64,000 nt of DNA, from contig JADDOH010014650.1 of assembly GCA_016648135.1 (NCBI GenBank), positions 1 through 64,000 of the forward strand. The letters run 5' to 3'. Made by a program: the position numbers and the translations under genes. This document shows, in pieces, positions 42,603 to 53,345 of the stretch. This stretch comes from Agrypnia vestita. Its lineage: Eukaryota > Arthropoda > Insecta > Trichoptera > Phryganeidae. Under the pieces are notes generated by a model. It was not told the origin of the DNA and made no database searches. It saw only the letters and a list, made by a program, of their open reading frames with translations. The number at the start of each line of letters is the position of its first letter. Position 1 is the first letter of the stretch.

Positions 42603-43640
42603 AAATAATTTTTTCTACAGTTCGTTTAGAGTTTTGATATTTTTTGACCAGGTACTAATCATAAGAATTGCATTATTTACTCAAAAATGAAAATTGTTAA
42701 CTTTTCATAGTCTAAAACTAGGGATGCGACATTATCTGACCCGATAATGGCCACCAAGAATCCAAAATGGCGCGGACGAGGCGGCCGCACGGGTTGCGCA
42801 GTGCGCTGTGTTGTGACGATCACCCGGCGACCTCATGACTGTGGCGACATAATTGTCCAATTCATCGCGTGAAATTTTGAAGGAACACGGTCGCGAGTTG
42901 CACAAGTGACGAGTACAAGTCGGCACGATTTTCAAAGCGAGTTTATAAATTAATGATAAAAAATACGATAATTCGATGTTTTCGATATCTTTTGAATATG
43001 GCCTCTTTCCCCTTATGCGAGATGACGTAAGTGTGACTAATATGGTTTATATTTTATCTTAAAAGAAACGCTAAGACAATACTATTTTTCAAGTGCAGTG
43101 GGTATAAACTTAGGTTATGTTGTGACCGATCGTATATGAGAAATAGAATTCATAAAAAAGTTTTGGGTGGAATTTGTAAAAAATATTGTTTTTGCAAGTC
43201 ACGTGCGCGCATTTCTAACCTGGCATAGGATCTTTCGAAGAAACACGCTATTCATTGAAAAATTTACTATTACAAAAAACTCGCAGACATAGAGATAAGT
43301 CAAAATACACGGTTCAGGACGAGTTTTTTCTCGACTTGACTTGATCTATGGAACAAATTTGTTGGGCGCAAACAAGTGAGATAAATTAGGAATTGACATG
43401 AAGTTAGGTACAGAAACTTCGGAAATAAAACTTCTAGCCGTAGGACGAATTACGGCTAGAATTTTAAATCAACTTTTTCTTAAGATAAGGATTATTTAAT
43501 TAATATTTGTTTCCCAGAATCTTTACTAATGCACAGTTTCTTTACCATATGTCGTAACGAGAATGACAAAGGTTTTGTAGATTAAGGCCTTGCTTTCTGC
43601 CAGCATGTGCTTATTCCTCTTTATTGTCTCCTCTAAGCAG
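42603..43640. other. spacer, nothing recognised
   Basis: AT-rich apart from a GC-richer stretch at 42730-42930. No motif-bearing ORF and no clear repeat. Confidence 0.45.
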
Positions 43641-43714
43641 CTGGATATCGCTGCTGCTTTATTGGTTTGCTCCTAAACTTCATTAAAGAGACCATTGTAA
43701 CTAGATATCTCAAC

Positions 43715-44700
43715 ACTTCTTCTTCTTTTGGTGTCATGTCAGGTCCCCCCAACGTTGACTATCACCCGAGAGAAAGCGTCCCTGTCCTGGGCAGCACGAA
43801 ACAGCTCTCCAACACTTCTTATGCCCGTCCAGTCGCGTATATTGCGGAGCCAGGAAATTTGTCTCCTTCCAACACCTCTACGACCCTCTATCTTGCCCAT
43901 AAGAATCAGGTGGAGCAATTCGTATTTTTCTCCTCTGAGCACATGACCCAAATACGATACCTTTCGGATTTTGATATTTGTCAGCAACTCTCTATTCACT
44001 CTAGCTCTTTGAAGAACTCTTGTGTTGCTGACCATATCCGTCCAGGGTATCCGGAGCATTCTCCGATGTATCCACATTTCGAACGCCTCCAGCCGGTTCA
44101 TGCTACTCACTTTGAGGGTCCACGATTCCACTCCGTACAGCAGGACTGACCATATATAACATTTGACCAGTCGCTGTCGAAGTTTCAGATTAAGATTGTC
44201 ATCGCAGAATATCTGTCTCATTTTGTTAAAAGCAGCTCGCGATGCTTCAATTCTGCATTTGACTTCGGTTTCTGGGTCGAGGTATTCCGCTAGGATACTT
44301 CCAAGGTATTTAAACTTTGTCACCCTCTCTATACCAGCCCCATTCAATGTGAGGCGTGCTCCTGTGTGATCTTGCCTACTAAACACCATGAACTTTGTTT
44401 TACTCACGTTCATGTTAAGACCCAGTCTCACACCAGCCTCATTAATTCTGTTTGTGAGTGTTTGTAAGTCTTCCATACTATCTGCCAGAATGACTGTATC
44501 ATCCGCATACCTGATATTATTGACGTGTACACCGTTAACCTTGACCCCCAGTTCTATGTCATGCAAAGCCTCCTTGAATACTAGATCGGAGTATAAATTG
44601 AATAACATAGGTGACAATATACACCCTTGTCGAACTCCACGTTTGAATGGTATAGACTTCAACACTCAGATATTTAAAATGGACCACCCGCTCTGTTGAT
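43715..44700 (-). pseudogene. RTE-like LINE reverse transcriptase, 3' half, open frame
   Basis: Open frame of 308 codons (44665-43739) that starts inside the polymerase fingers/palm: PFKRGVRQGCILSPMLFNLY, then VNNIRYADDTVILADSMEDL with the YADD catalytic pair, FKYLGSILAEYLDPE, KCYIWSVLLYGVESWTL, HRRMLRIPWTDMVSN and KVSYLGHVLRGEKYELL. The first catalytic Asp and the endonuclease are missing through 5' truncation at about 44700. The 3' end is an AGAAGAAGAAG stretch at 43716-43728. No frameshift is seen in what remains, so this is a fairly recent truncated insertion. Confidence 0.87.
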
Positions 44701-44767
44701 TTGAGTAATTTATAATTTAATTAATTATAATCATAACTTACTATTATAATTCATTATTTTTTTGGAG

Positions 44768-44824
44768 GCAGCTAGGGACCCACCAAGGGTTGTAACGCCG
44801 ACGATGGGATGGATGGATGGATTA
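44768..44824 (+). repeat. LINE 3' end with (GGAT)n tail
   Basis: GACCCACCAAGGGTTGTAAC then GCCGACGATGGGATGGAT and GGAT repeats. It matches the end of the ORF at 60815-61290 (GACCTACCGAGGGTTGTAGT). Only the last 60 bases are present. Confidence 0.65.
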
Positions 44825-44935
44825 AAATTAATTATACCCGATAATTTGAGACAGCTCTACTTAAAAATTTAGCGGAAACAAAGTTTGGTGTACAAAGTTT
44901 AGCTTAGTGTAAATTTATTGAATGAATCCCGTCTC

Positions 44936-45223
44936 TTTAATTCATTAATTCAGGCAGATACGCAGAGTAATTTGTGACTATCGCATTACCATTGGCATTA
45001 GATCGCTAATAATGGATAATATGTAATTAATCAATTAATAATAAGAGATACAAGTTCGATACATTGACGGAAAGGTACGAGGCCGCTATAGCGTAATTTG
45101 TTAACGCGCCTGCCCCGGATAGAAGGAGATCCGTGGTTCGAGTCCCGGTAGCAGCCAAATGTTTTTTCGTCGATTTGATTTTTCTGTATGTCTTTTCTAA
45201 TTGATTAATAAATTTGGTTTAAA
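44936..45223 (+). mobile_element. tRNA-module SINE, second subfamily (288 bp)
   Basis: Flanked by the exact 12-bp direct repeat GAATCCCGTCTC (44924-44935 and 45224-45235). The tRNA-like unit (45081-45156, B box GGTTCGAGTCC) is in the middle and not at the 5' end. About 145 bases of leader come first, ending CGATACATTGACGGAAAGG, which corresponds to CGATATATTCACGGAAAC of the other family. The tail TTTTTCTGTATGTCTTTTC then AATTGATTAATAAATTTGG is shared. This is the only copy here without inverted arms, so it may show the simple form of the family. Confidence 0.8.
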
Positions 45224-45235
45224 GAATCCCGTCTC

Positions 45236-45620
45236 ATTTGTCCAGGTTTTTCGTGGTATGACCCAGTGGATGACGTCCTCTAAATAAACGCAATCCGCTC
45301 CCGTTGGTGCAAACCAGCGCCGAAAAACTGCGCGTCTCTGTGATAATGTTACCCGCTGGCCAAGTAGTGTTTTAACTTTTTCTCTGCCATGGGCGGCGGC
45401 GGGGGGCTTGCAACACCGGCGGCACACACACACACACACACACACACACACCAGCTGCCGCGGTTACGTCACGATGGATGACGGTTGATGGTCTCCGCGG
45501 GGCTACGTCTCTCTCTGCACGCCTTCCACTGCGCGGGTGTTGCGAGGCTCTATCGACAATCATCTGACGTTCTTCTAACAGAGGCAGTTGCAGCAGTGTC
45601 CAGCGGCTTTCCAACATAGA
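45236..45620. other. GC-rich segment with (CA)n
   Basis: Contains a CA dinucleotide run of about 14 units at 45423-45451. Overlapping ORFs of 81-84 codons on the minus strand have no motif and partly translate the microsatellite. Confidence 0.5.
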
Positions 45621-45771
45621 CTATTACATAAATTCGTAATCTCCGATCAATGAACATCAATTATATCCATCATAAATTCAGACAGACCTATCGTGACATA
45701 CGGAATCGAAGCGAGAGCGGACACGGCGAGAACTAAACACCTACTCAGAACTATCGAGATGAAGACCCTAA

Positions 45772-46502
45772 GGCCACGTTCACATGGACCGCGCGGTGAG
45801 AGCGTTCACATGACAGCGTTGTGCGCGAGCCAGTCCGGCATCAACATTGTTAGAGAAAGGATGTGGAGGAGGCAATTTGCTTACGGATTTTATACCGAAA
45901 ACTGAAACATCGCAGAAGAAGACAAAGAAGATACTGGGTGTATCCTATTTTAAGTCAAAGACTTTCTTCAAGCCTATTTTTTACTTTATATCCCGACCTG
46001 AGACTACACGAAGAGAATTTTTTTAACTAATTCAGGATGTCGGTTACATCCTTCGATTTTTTATATGATTGCGTTGAAAACGATTTAAAACATAGTGATC
46101 ATGCTATAAGGTATTGCATCAAGGTATCACCAAGATCTTCTTTTTATTATTTTATTCGAATAGTCCTCCGAACTAAGATTCCAAATGGCATCTCTTTTTT
46201 TAATTTCATCGATAAGCAAATCGATTGATACGTCTTCGCTACTCATTTTCTTCAATCTATGTGTCTGTCCGTCTCAAACCGCGCGGATCAACTGAACGGG
46301 TCGATACAGGCTTGTAGGATCTTGATCCGCGCGGCACCGCGCGATACCGCGCGGGTCAAGATCTTGCGCGCGGGTAGGAGCGGTGCCGCGCGGTGCCGCG
46401 CGGTACCGCGCGTTAATGTAGACGATAAACTCTATTTATTAAGATCTTGTACCGCGCGGTGAGTAGTTCCGCGCGGTACCGCGCGGTCATGTGAACGTAG
46501 CC
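45772..46502 (+). mobile_element. PIF/Harbinger element with decayed transposase (731 bp)
   Basis: Ends GGCCACGTTCACATG and (complement of right end) GGCTACGTTCACATG, flanked by TAA on both sides (45769-45771, 46503-46505). Both subterminal regions carry CCGCGCGG palindromes, one near the left end and a cluster at 46320-46490. The interior has an N-terminal transposase remnant. It sits inside a LINE fragment whose reading continues across it. Confidence 0.85.
45911..46228 (+). pseudogene. PIF/Harbinger transposase N-terminus, decayed
   Basis: One frame reads RRRRQRRYWVYPILSQRLSS, SLFFTLYPDLRLHEENFFN, a TAA, then FRMSVTSFDFLYDCVENDL. The order RRxYWVxPI...F..L...DL-R-L..E-x-F-F-x-x-F-R-M-S-x-x-x-F-D-x-L is the conserved N-terminal region of Harbinger-type DDE transposases. 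The stop replaces a residue just before FRMS. The DDE catalytic domain is deleted. Supports the superfamily assignment made from the ends. Confidence 0.75.
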
Positions 46503-46666
46503 TAAGACCCATTGCGCGCAAGACCCTCAGAGACAGAGTACCCAATGCGGAAATACCCAGAACCTGCGACATACGAGACATTGTGAGATGGAGTAGTCGG
46601 AGAAGGCATTTCTAGAGGGACCATGCCGAGACGAGACCAAGCAGTCGAGACTTCCCAGAGCCGTTA

Positions 46667-47149
46667 AGGTACAGATACACGTGCTTATTTTGAGCATGCT
46701 CATTAGCATGCTCAAAGCTAACAATCAAACACACATTGGTGGCATGCTCTTGTCTTAGAATGGAGAGGATCTCTAGTTCAAAATTGAAACTTTGCACACT
46801 GAAATAGAAAATTCAAGTGAACCAATAAATCAAAATAGTTCCCGAGTTTCCATCCGCACGCTTTTGATTTTAGTTTATATTATCTCCCCAACGCGACATA
46901 TTTGTTTCATCTGTCGCGGACTGAGAAGATCGCGTCGATAATCGATACTAGCCGCGAATGACATTAGCGTGTTCATAAGCAAGCCTGTTCACACATGCTC
47001 AAAAGATACCCCTTCTCGTGGTGAATGACATTAGCGTGTGTAGCTCATTACTATCAATGTGCGTACACACATGCACTAAATAGCAATGGCTCGAGGAGGG
47101 TAATACTGCGCATGCTCACTTGCCACTAATAAGCATGTGAATCAGTACT
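46667..47149. mobile_element. PIF/Harbinger-type element, MADF family, shortened copy (483 bp)
   Basis: Starts AGGTACAGATACACGTGC and ends with the complement of AGTACTGATTCACATGC; flanked by TTA (46664-46666, 47150-47152). It shares CAATCAAACACACA, the ATAGAAAATTCAAGTGAACC block and the CATCTGTCGCGGACTGAG block with the copies at 35536 and 60026, but about 300 bp of the interior is missing. Confidence 0.75.
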
Positions 47150-47212
47150 TTAACATAAATTCGTAATCTCCAATCAATCAAAATCAATTAACTCCAACAT
47201 AAATTCTAGATG

Positions 47213-47790
47213 TATATGAGTTTGTGTACTTGGGAAGTATGTTCGATAGAAGAGAGAATAATGAGAAAGATTTCGAGAGGAGAGTGACTGCGAGGAATAG
47301 GGTGAACGGTGCATTGAACGCAATAATTTCTAATAAAAATTTGTCTACCGAGGCAAAACTAGCGGTACATGATGGAATTTTGATACCAACACTGATGTAC
47401 GGAAGTGAAGCCTGGAGCTGGCATAATTGGAACGAAAGTGGATTGAATGCAGTGGAAATGAGATCCCTCAGACGTATGTGGTACGTGTGGCAAATCCATT
47501 TATGATAGAGTAAAGAATGAAGATATTAGGAATGAATGTAAAGCTGATCTTAGCATAATTAATAGAATTAAAAAAGGGTCGCGCAGATGGTTTGGGCATG
47601 TTGAGCGAATGACTGAGGAAAAGATATATAACGCAAGTGTCGATGGCGCCAGGAAGAGAGGGCGACCGCGGAAGACTCGGCATGACCAGATTAACCAGAT
47701 ACCAGAAGACGGTCCTATTAGAATCCCCAACAACCGGCGAGCTCGCATGCAAAGATGTACGAATGTGGATCATCACGTATCATCATAATC
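47213..47790 (+). pseudogene. LINE C-terminus, frameshifted
   Basis: EFVYLGSMFDRRENNEKDFE-type start, VNGALNAIISNKNLSTEAKL, LMYGSEAWSWHNWNESG to about 47475. Then a frameshift and SIYDRVKNEDIRNEC, RRWFGHVERMTEEKIYNASV to about 47650 and a further shift. Same family as 41848-42602, but without its GTTA tail. Confidence 0.78.
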
Positions 47791-47924
47791 ATCCCTCTAG
47801 TAAAACCATTTCCAGTAAGTGTGTTCATAGAACATATTTTGATATAAAAATATTGTTTATTACGAATTTGTTTTACTTGACAGTTTTTTGAAGAAATGAA
47901 AGAGTTTTCTCATGCGTATGTTTT

Positions 47925-48800
47925 ATTTTATTTTATTTTTATTTTCATTTATTGGTTTTCTTACAGCCATATAATTAATCAATCTTGAAAAAAAAACAAT
48001 AATTGATGTACAGAGTTTTGGGCCAATTACAAGAAAACACATATATACAATCGATAAAAAATAAGAAAAAACATGTCCAATAGTGAGTTTGTACGAGTGT
48101 GTGTATTTGTGTGTTTATTTATTTATTTATTTTGTTCTGGGAAAAGTTAACAGCAAAACAATCTTAAAAATTTTCCACTGAATTTAAAAATTTACTTTAA
48201 CATACATTAATAGCGAATGGAGAGGGTGGAGGGGAATGTGGGACGGGAGTAGAAGGGAAGATATAATGTACAAATTAGTTTGGGTGCGGTAGTGTAGATA
48301 TTGTTTGTTTTATGTTTCTTATTGTTGCGTTGAAAATGTCAATGTGGTGATAGTTTGTGTTAAATGAATTTGTGGATCTGTACATAAAGGAGTTTTGTTT
48401 TGAGTTGGTCTTACAAAAGGGGAGATGAAAAGTAGGTGAATGTCTGTTATTGCGAGTTGATGTGGTAAGATATTCGTTGAAGAAGTTCCGGACTATCAAC
48501 TAGATTGTGTGTTATTTTGAATAGCATCACCGCGTCAGCTATGTTTCTCCGACGAGTTAGGGTCTGCATGTTAAAAAACTTCGCAGAGTCTTCATTGCTT
48601 ATATGAGATCTAAATGAACGGAGGTCTAGGTATCTTAGGAATCTGTTTTGGACGCTTTCAATTCTATTTTTGTGTACTGCATAACCTGGATTCCACACCT
48701 GAGATGCATATTATAAAATACTACGAACGTATGAGAAATAAAGTGTCTTGAGGGTACTGATATTTTTGAAATATTTACATGTGCGTATGACAAAACCAAG
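47925..48800 (-). pseudogene. LINE C-terminus and 3' UTR
   Basis: Minus strand: a disrupted FSYVRSIL.YASQV then WNPGYAVHKNRIESVQNRFL, RYLDLRSFRSHISNEDSAKF, LTRRRNIADAVMLFKITHNL and VDSPELLQRISYH. A frameshift near 48460 precedes RNNRHSPTFHLPFCKTNSKQ. The 3' UTR ends AACCAATAAATGAAAATA with an A/T-rich tail near 47925. Same family as 33528-34110. Confidence 0.78.
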
Positions 48801-48949
48801 CATAGATGATGCGTTGGTGACTATATAATCGATATGTAAGAATTTAATGGTACAAAATGGACGCTTTTAGATTGTTCAAATACAGGAAGCAATCTGTAAG
48901 TCATCGGAAACAGAACTGCAGTCGGAGATTGGTTATACTCTCTTTTATG

Positions 48950-49225
48950 CACCGGTTGCGTCATAATTCATATTATAACGTCTAGGAAGTGACGTGAACT
49001 AGACTTTCTCTCTCCAGGGAAGTGGAGAGGGAACACTCCGCTAGACAGGTAGGTCCAATTACCGAGTCGCAGGGCTGTCAGGTGCAATGACAGCTCTTGC
49101 GGAATCGCGGCGGTTATCGCGCTGTTCTCGCTGCCCCAGGTGTGATCAGGCTCGCCTGAAGTTCGGGTAATTGGCGTCAAAAGTATCACGGCTGGTGTCC
49201 AACGCCCAGAGTCAAAATGCGGCTG
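48950..49225. other. GC-richer segment, no gene recognised
   Basis: Balanced base composition between two LINE fragments. A 73-codon ORF on the minus strand has no motif. Confidence 0.4.
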
Positions 49226-49232
49226 AAATCAG

Positions 49233-50215
49233 AGCTATTCAATTCAATTCAATTCAATTTATTTCACGATAATATGTACATGACAAACAAAATGTTTAAG
49301 GCATACATATTAGGAAGTATATATCAAAAATGAAAGTATTTAATAAATTAAAAATAACATAAAATCTGGTCAAAGGTGTAGGAGAATCCCGCTTCGGAAA
49401 ACCCCCTCAGACACATGGAATATATCAATACCCAAAGCAATTTTGTTCAGCATAGCTGTGGCTCTTCCAACAGGCATAACCATCGGCAGGTTGGTCCTGT
49501 ATATTGGAATGTGAAACAATCTATGCTGACGATGTCTAGTGTAATTATCAGGAACATACAAACCAATGCTCTGCATAATTTCAGGATTATCGATCATACC
49601 GCGCAACAATCGATAAAAATGTGTAATCAAATACACATTCCTTCTAGTCTCTAAACTATTGTAGCCAAGCATACCCTGGAGAAACTCGGTTGGGTAAAGC
49701 CAAGGATAATGCCCGTACTCTCTCATGTAGAGATATCTCAGAAACTTCTTTTGGACTTTCTCCACCATAAGAGAGTACTTGCCCTCATGTGGCCCCCAGA
49801 TCATCGAGCCACTCTCGAGTCTACTCCGCACCAAGGAGTTGTAAAGAGTTCTGAGTACGCGGGTATTCTCGAAAACCCTGGCAGTACGCAGAACAAATCC
49901 TAACATTCTCAAAGTATCATCACTGATCGTCTCTATGTGATCGTGAAATGTTAGGTTGCTTACAAATCTAACACCTAGATCTTTAACATTTGATGTTCTT
50001 GTCAGATTTTGATCGTTCATTTTGTAGCGAAAAAATAGAGTTTTTTGGGCCCTAGTGAAGGATGTAACCGAACACTTGGAAACATTAAACAAAAGTTTAT
50101 TTCGTCTTCCCCATTCACATATATTTGATATATCTGCTTGGAGAAGACGAAAATCGTCCAAAGTTGATACCTTTAAGAAAAGCTTTAAGTCATCCGCAAA
50201 TAACAGAAACAAATA
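49233..50215 (-). pseudogene. LINE reverse transcriptase C-terminal half, open frame
   Basis: 280 open codons (50212-49370). It begins at the catalytic motif (FLLFADDLKLFLKVSTLDD), so the frame is cut immediately upstream of FADD. It continues WGRRNKLLFNVSKCSVTSFT, VKDLGVRFVSNLTFHDHIE, LYNSLVRSRLESGSMIWGPH and VEKVQKKFLRYLYMREYGHY, to the stop at 49370. The 3' end has an (ATTGA)n tail (49233-49262 on the plus strand). No frameshift, so this is a fairly young truncated copy. A second copy is at 63118. Confidence 0.87.
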
Positions 50216-50389
50216 AAGAAAGAAAGAAAGAAGCTATCGGATAATCCTCCGAGCAGTGGCGTGCGATTACGCCGAGTGGGGTAGCGATGTCACTGAAAAA
50301 TTAAGTCCCGATGCAGTATCTAAATATTTACATAAAACTTCTTCAATAAAAGCAAAATAACTGTGTGGTAACATTATTTATTTATTAAC

Positions 50390-50815
50390 ATTTTTCAAAT
50401 TTCCTTTAATGTCCCATTTTACCTAAAGAATAAATATTTTCTTATTTACGGCCGACACCCATGAAATAGCAATAACGATTTTTATAAAAATATTTGAACA
50501 TTTATTTTATATTTGTCCTGCCGGCAGTTAACTATAATATTTTTAACCCTGGCGGTTATGCCGAGCGTAATATAAGTCCCGCGTGTATTGTATTTTTGGT
50601 CGGTCACGCAGGCTCGGCGGTAGCGACATCGTTAAATTGCGGCCGGTTCGGGTTTTGCTGAATCGGTGTTCAAACCCCAACTCAGGTCATTTAATTTCAT
50701 TTTTAGCTGTAAATTCGAACGAAATTACGGACGTTACACGAAGTTACGGACAGACAGACAGACTGACGGACGGAGAGACGCACAGACAATGAAACTATTA
50801 TGTTTGATAATAAAA
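50390..50815 (+). repeat. dispersed repeat 'G' (GACGGA family), longest copy
   Basis: From GGCCGACACCCATGAAATAG (50451) through CCTGCCGGCAGTTAA, GGTCACGCAGGCTCGGCGG, CGGTGTTCAAACCCC and TTCGAACGAAATTACGG, to a GACAGACAGACTGACGGACG run and GAAACTATTATGTTTG. This copy defines the landmark order used for the others. Confidence 0.65.
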
Positions 50816-52550
50816 AATATATTTTAACCACACTTAAAACATGATCAAGTATAGATCGATTAGTTATGGTGGGAGGAAGTTAGAAGGGGCGTGGTTACAC
50901 ATTTCGTAGGTGCAAAGTAATTATAATAGAAAAAGTTAAGCGGGGGGTAAGGTTAATTCGTACAAAAAAAGGCATGTTTTTGTGAATTTTTTGTGACGAC
51001 ACAGTTAAAATCTCTTTATTAAAACTAATGTTATATTAAAGTATGACATTTGAAAAATATTGTGTAAAATTTTCAAGACGAAATATTAAAAAATACGGCA
51101 ATGGCAGCAATTATTCGGACGTGTCTCGGAAAAAAGTAGAATTGCGGTGTCCATCATAACTTGGTGCTAGATCATCTGAAATCAAAAAATCAAAGTTCAT
51201 TCGTTAGATAATAGGCTTTCCCAGGTAACGCTGGGAGGGTTTTTTGAAATTTCAATTTTTCAATTTTTTGGAACACTTTGAAGCGAAAAACATTGCGAAA
51301 AATATATGTTATTAAAAAATAAAAATTAATAACATATTTGAAAAAAAGTCTCCAGCGTTACCTCGTAAATTATATACAGAAATAGTGTTCAAAATTTCAA
51401 AAGGATCGGTGCAGTAGTTTTGAAGTTATGATGGACACCGACTTTGAAAACGTGAGATGTGGGGAAAACGCTTTAAAGTTTTGCACACTGTAAAATTCAA
51501 AATAAAACTCAACACTTATTTTATACTTACACATAATCGTCGATGCCATGTTCACACAGCAAAGAGCTTTCATCATCAGCATCTTTTTGTCCTTGTCTAC
51601 GCAAAACTCTTCCAATACAATAGTACGTCCTGTAGTTCTCAGGTGAGCGCGTCTCTTAGCTGCCCGAGCAGGTATAGAAAATCAGTCTGAGCATCGCTCA
51701 AATGTTCATAATTTCGTCAATTTTGCTCCGATTGACTTGAAATTTTGACACAATATTCTTGCAATGTTATACATTCATTAAAAAAATTAAAAATAAAATG
51801 CAAAAAAAAAATTAAAAACCTTACCCCCCCCCTTAAGAGAGGGCTGTTAACAGAGTTTATTTGATTGTTTATTATATTAAATTTTTTATTAGTTTAATTT
51901 TTTTAGGAAAAGTATCAGCCCCGAAACTGTTGATAATTCAATAAATATATAGTGGTTTTATATATTATAATATATATATAATGTTATCAAGATACAGCGT
52001 ACACTAAAAATTAAAGACTCGTGTTTAATAGTTGTGTATTTTATTAATAAAATTGTCAATATTTTAATTAAATTGTCGTGTATTAAATGAATGGTCAGTA
52101 TATTAAATACATGATCAGTAATGTTCTGATCATTAATACATTATGATCGTGATATACAACCGACAAATGACGAGTGATCAGAATACATTGACCATTTATT
52201 TACTTTACTGATCATTTATTTAATATACTAAATATTTAATTAAAATACTGACCATTGAATTAGTCATCAAAATTTAAATTGATGTTTAAATAGCAATAAC
52301 TATTCAAAATTTGATAATTAAAAATTAACAGAAAGCTCAACGTGTTAATTTTTTTAAAGAGATTACCAGAGATAAAGGTAGGTACATATAATTCATCTAT
52401 ACGGGGAAAATGATGTGGAGTCTTTTTCAGTTGTCAACTCTTTGTACTCTATTTCGCAAATTATTTACCAATCCCACTGACCACAAAATATTCACATTAG
52501 TTAGAAATATAACCGAATGAACTTAGAAAATTCCACGTATTAAGTGTGAG
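50816..52550. other. AT-rich spacer, no gene recognised
   Basis: Contains GTTACCTCGTAAATTATATAC-type and TTTGAAGTTATGATGGACAC words of no known meaning. A loose set of TGATCA-containing inverted blocks lies at 52080-52260 (GGTCAGTATATTAAATAC against ATTTAATATAC...CTGACC). No motif-bearing ORF. Confidence 0.45.
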
Positions 52551-52561
52551 GTAAGTGATTT

Positions 52562-53334
52562 TAATAACCAAATTAATTAATCAATTAGAAAGACATACAG
52601 AAAAATCTAATTCACGAAAAAATATTAGGTTACTACTGGGATTCGAACCCAGGTCACCTCCTTTCCGGGGCCGGTGCTCTGACCACTAAGCTATAGCAAC
52701 CCTCTATGTTTCCGTGAATATATCGACCTTATATGTAGTTCTTATTTTTATTAATTGATTAATTTTTATTTTTGTCCATAGAGCAATCCACTTTTTTGAT
52801 ACGGTAGTTGAAATTACTTTGCAATGCCACCGCTAGATGGACGCCATGATTAATTGAATAATTCATTTTTATTTGGACATACATTTATACAACAGATATT
52901 ATATATTCAAGAACACATTCATATTTGTGAAGTTGTAATTTTTCAGAACAAAGTTCTGTGAAATATTTAATAACCAAATTAATTAATCAATTAGAAAGAC
53001 ATACAGAAAAATCTAATTCACGAAAAAATATTAGGTTACTACTGGGATTCGAACCCAGGTCACCTCCTTTCCGGGGCCGGTGCTCTGACCACTAAGCTAT
53101 AGCAACCCTCTATGTTTCCGTGAATATATCGACCTTATATGTAGTTCTTATTTTTATTAATTGATTAATTTTTATTTTTGTCCATAGAGCAATCCACTTT
53201 TTTGATACGGTAGTTGAAATTACTTTGCAATGCCACCGCTAGATGGACGCCATGATTAATTGAATAATTCATTTTTAACAGAACTTTGTTCTGAAAAATT
53301 ACAACTTCACAAATATGAATGTGTTCTTGAATAT
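52562..53334 (-). mobile_element. tRNA-module retroposon with inverted arm, locus 4 (773 bp)
   Basis: Flanked by the 11-bp direct repeat GTAAGTGATTT (52551-52561 and 53335-53345). Two tRNA-like units in tandem, both facing left (52628-52701 and 53034-53107), about 406 bases apart, each with head spacer and tail. At the right end an inverted tail piece (53278-53334: CAGAACTTTGTTCTG ... TTCTTGAATAT) is fused onto the second unit's distal spacer. The two monomers look nearly identical, pointing to recent origin. Confidence 0.88.
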
Positions 53335-53345
53335 GTAAGTGATTT

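Larger units (their letters stand above)
45683..46663 (+). pseudogene. LINE C-terminal fragment split by a Harbinger insertion
   Basis: Left part 45683-45768 encodes RPIVTYGIEARADTARTKHL and LRTIEMKTL. After the 731-bp insertion the right part, 46503-46663, continues PIARKTLRDRVPNAEIPRTC, DIRDIVRWSSRRRHF. Read across the insertion it is a typical LINE C-terminal stretch (TYG-E-x-R..LLRT-E-M-K-TLR..LRDRV-N). The fragment then ends at the second Harbinger element at 46667. Confidence 0.7.

Noticed and set aside
43667..44149. 160-codon plus-strand ORF
   Set aside because: Antisense shadow of the YADD-bearing LINE frame at 44665-43739.
51160..51420. Possible structured element around CCCAGGTAACGCTGGG
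   Set aside because: A short hairpin is visible but nothing else repeats or pairs around it, so I could not support a feature.
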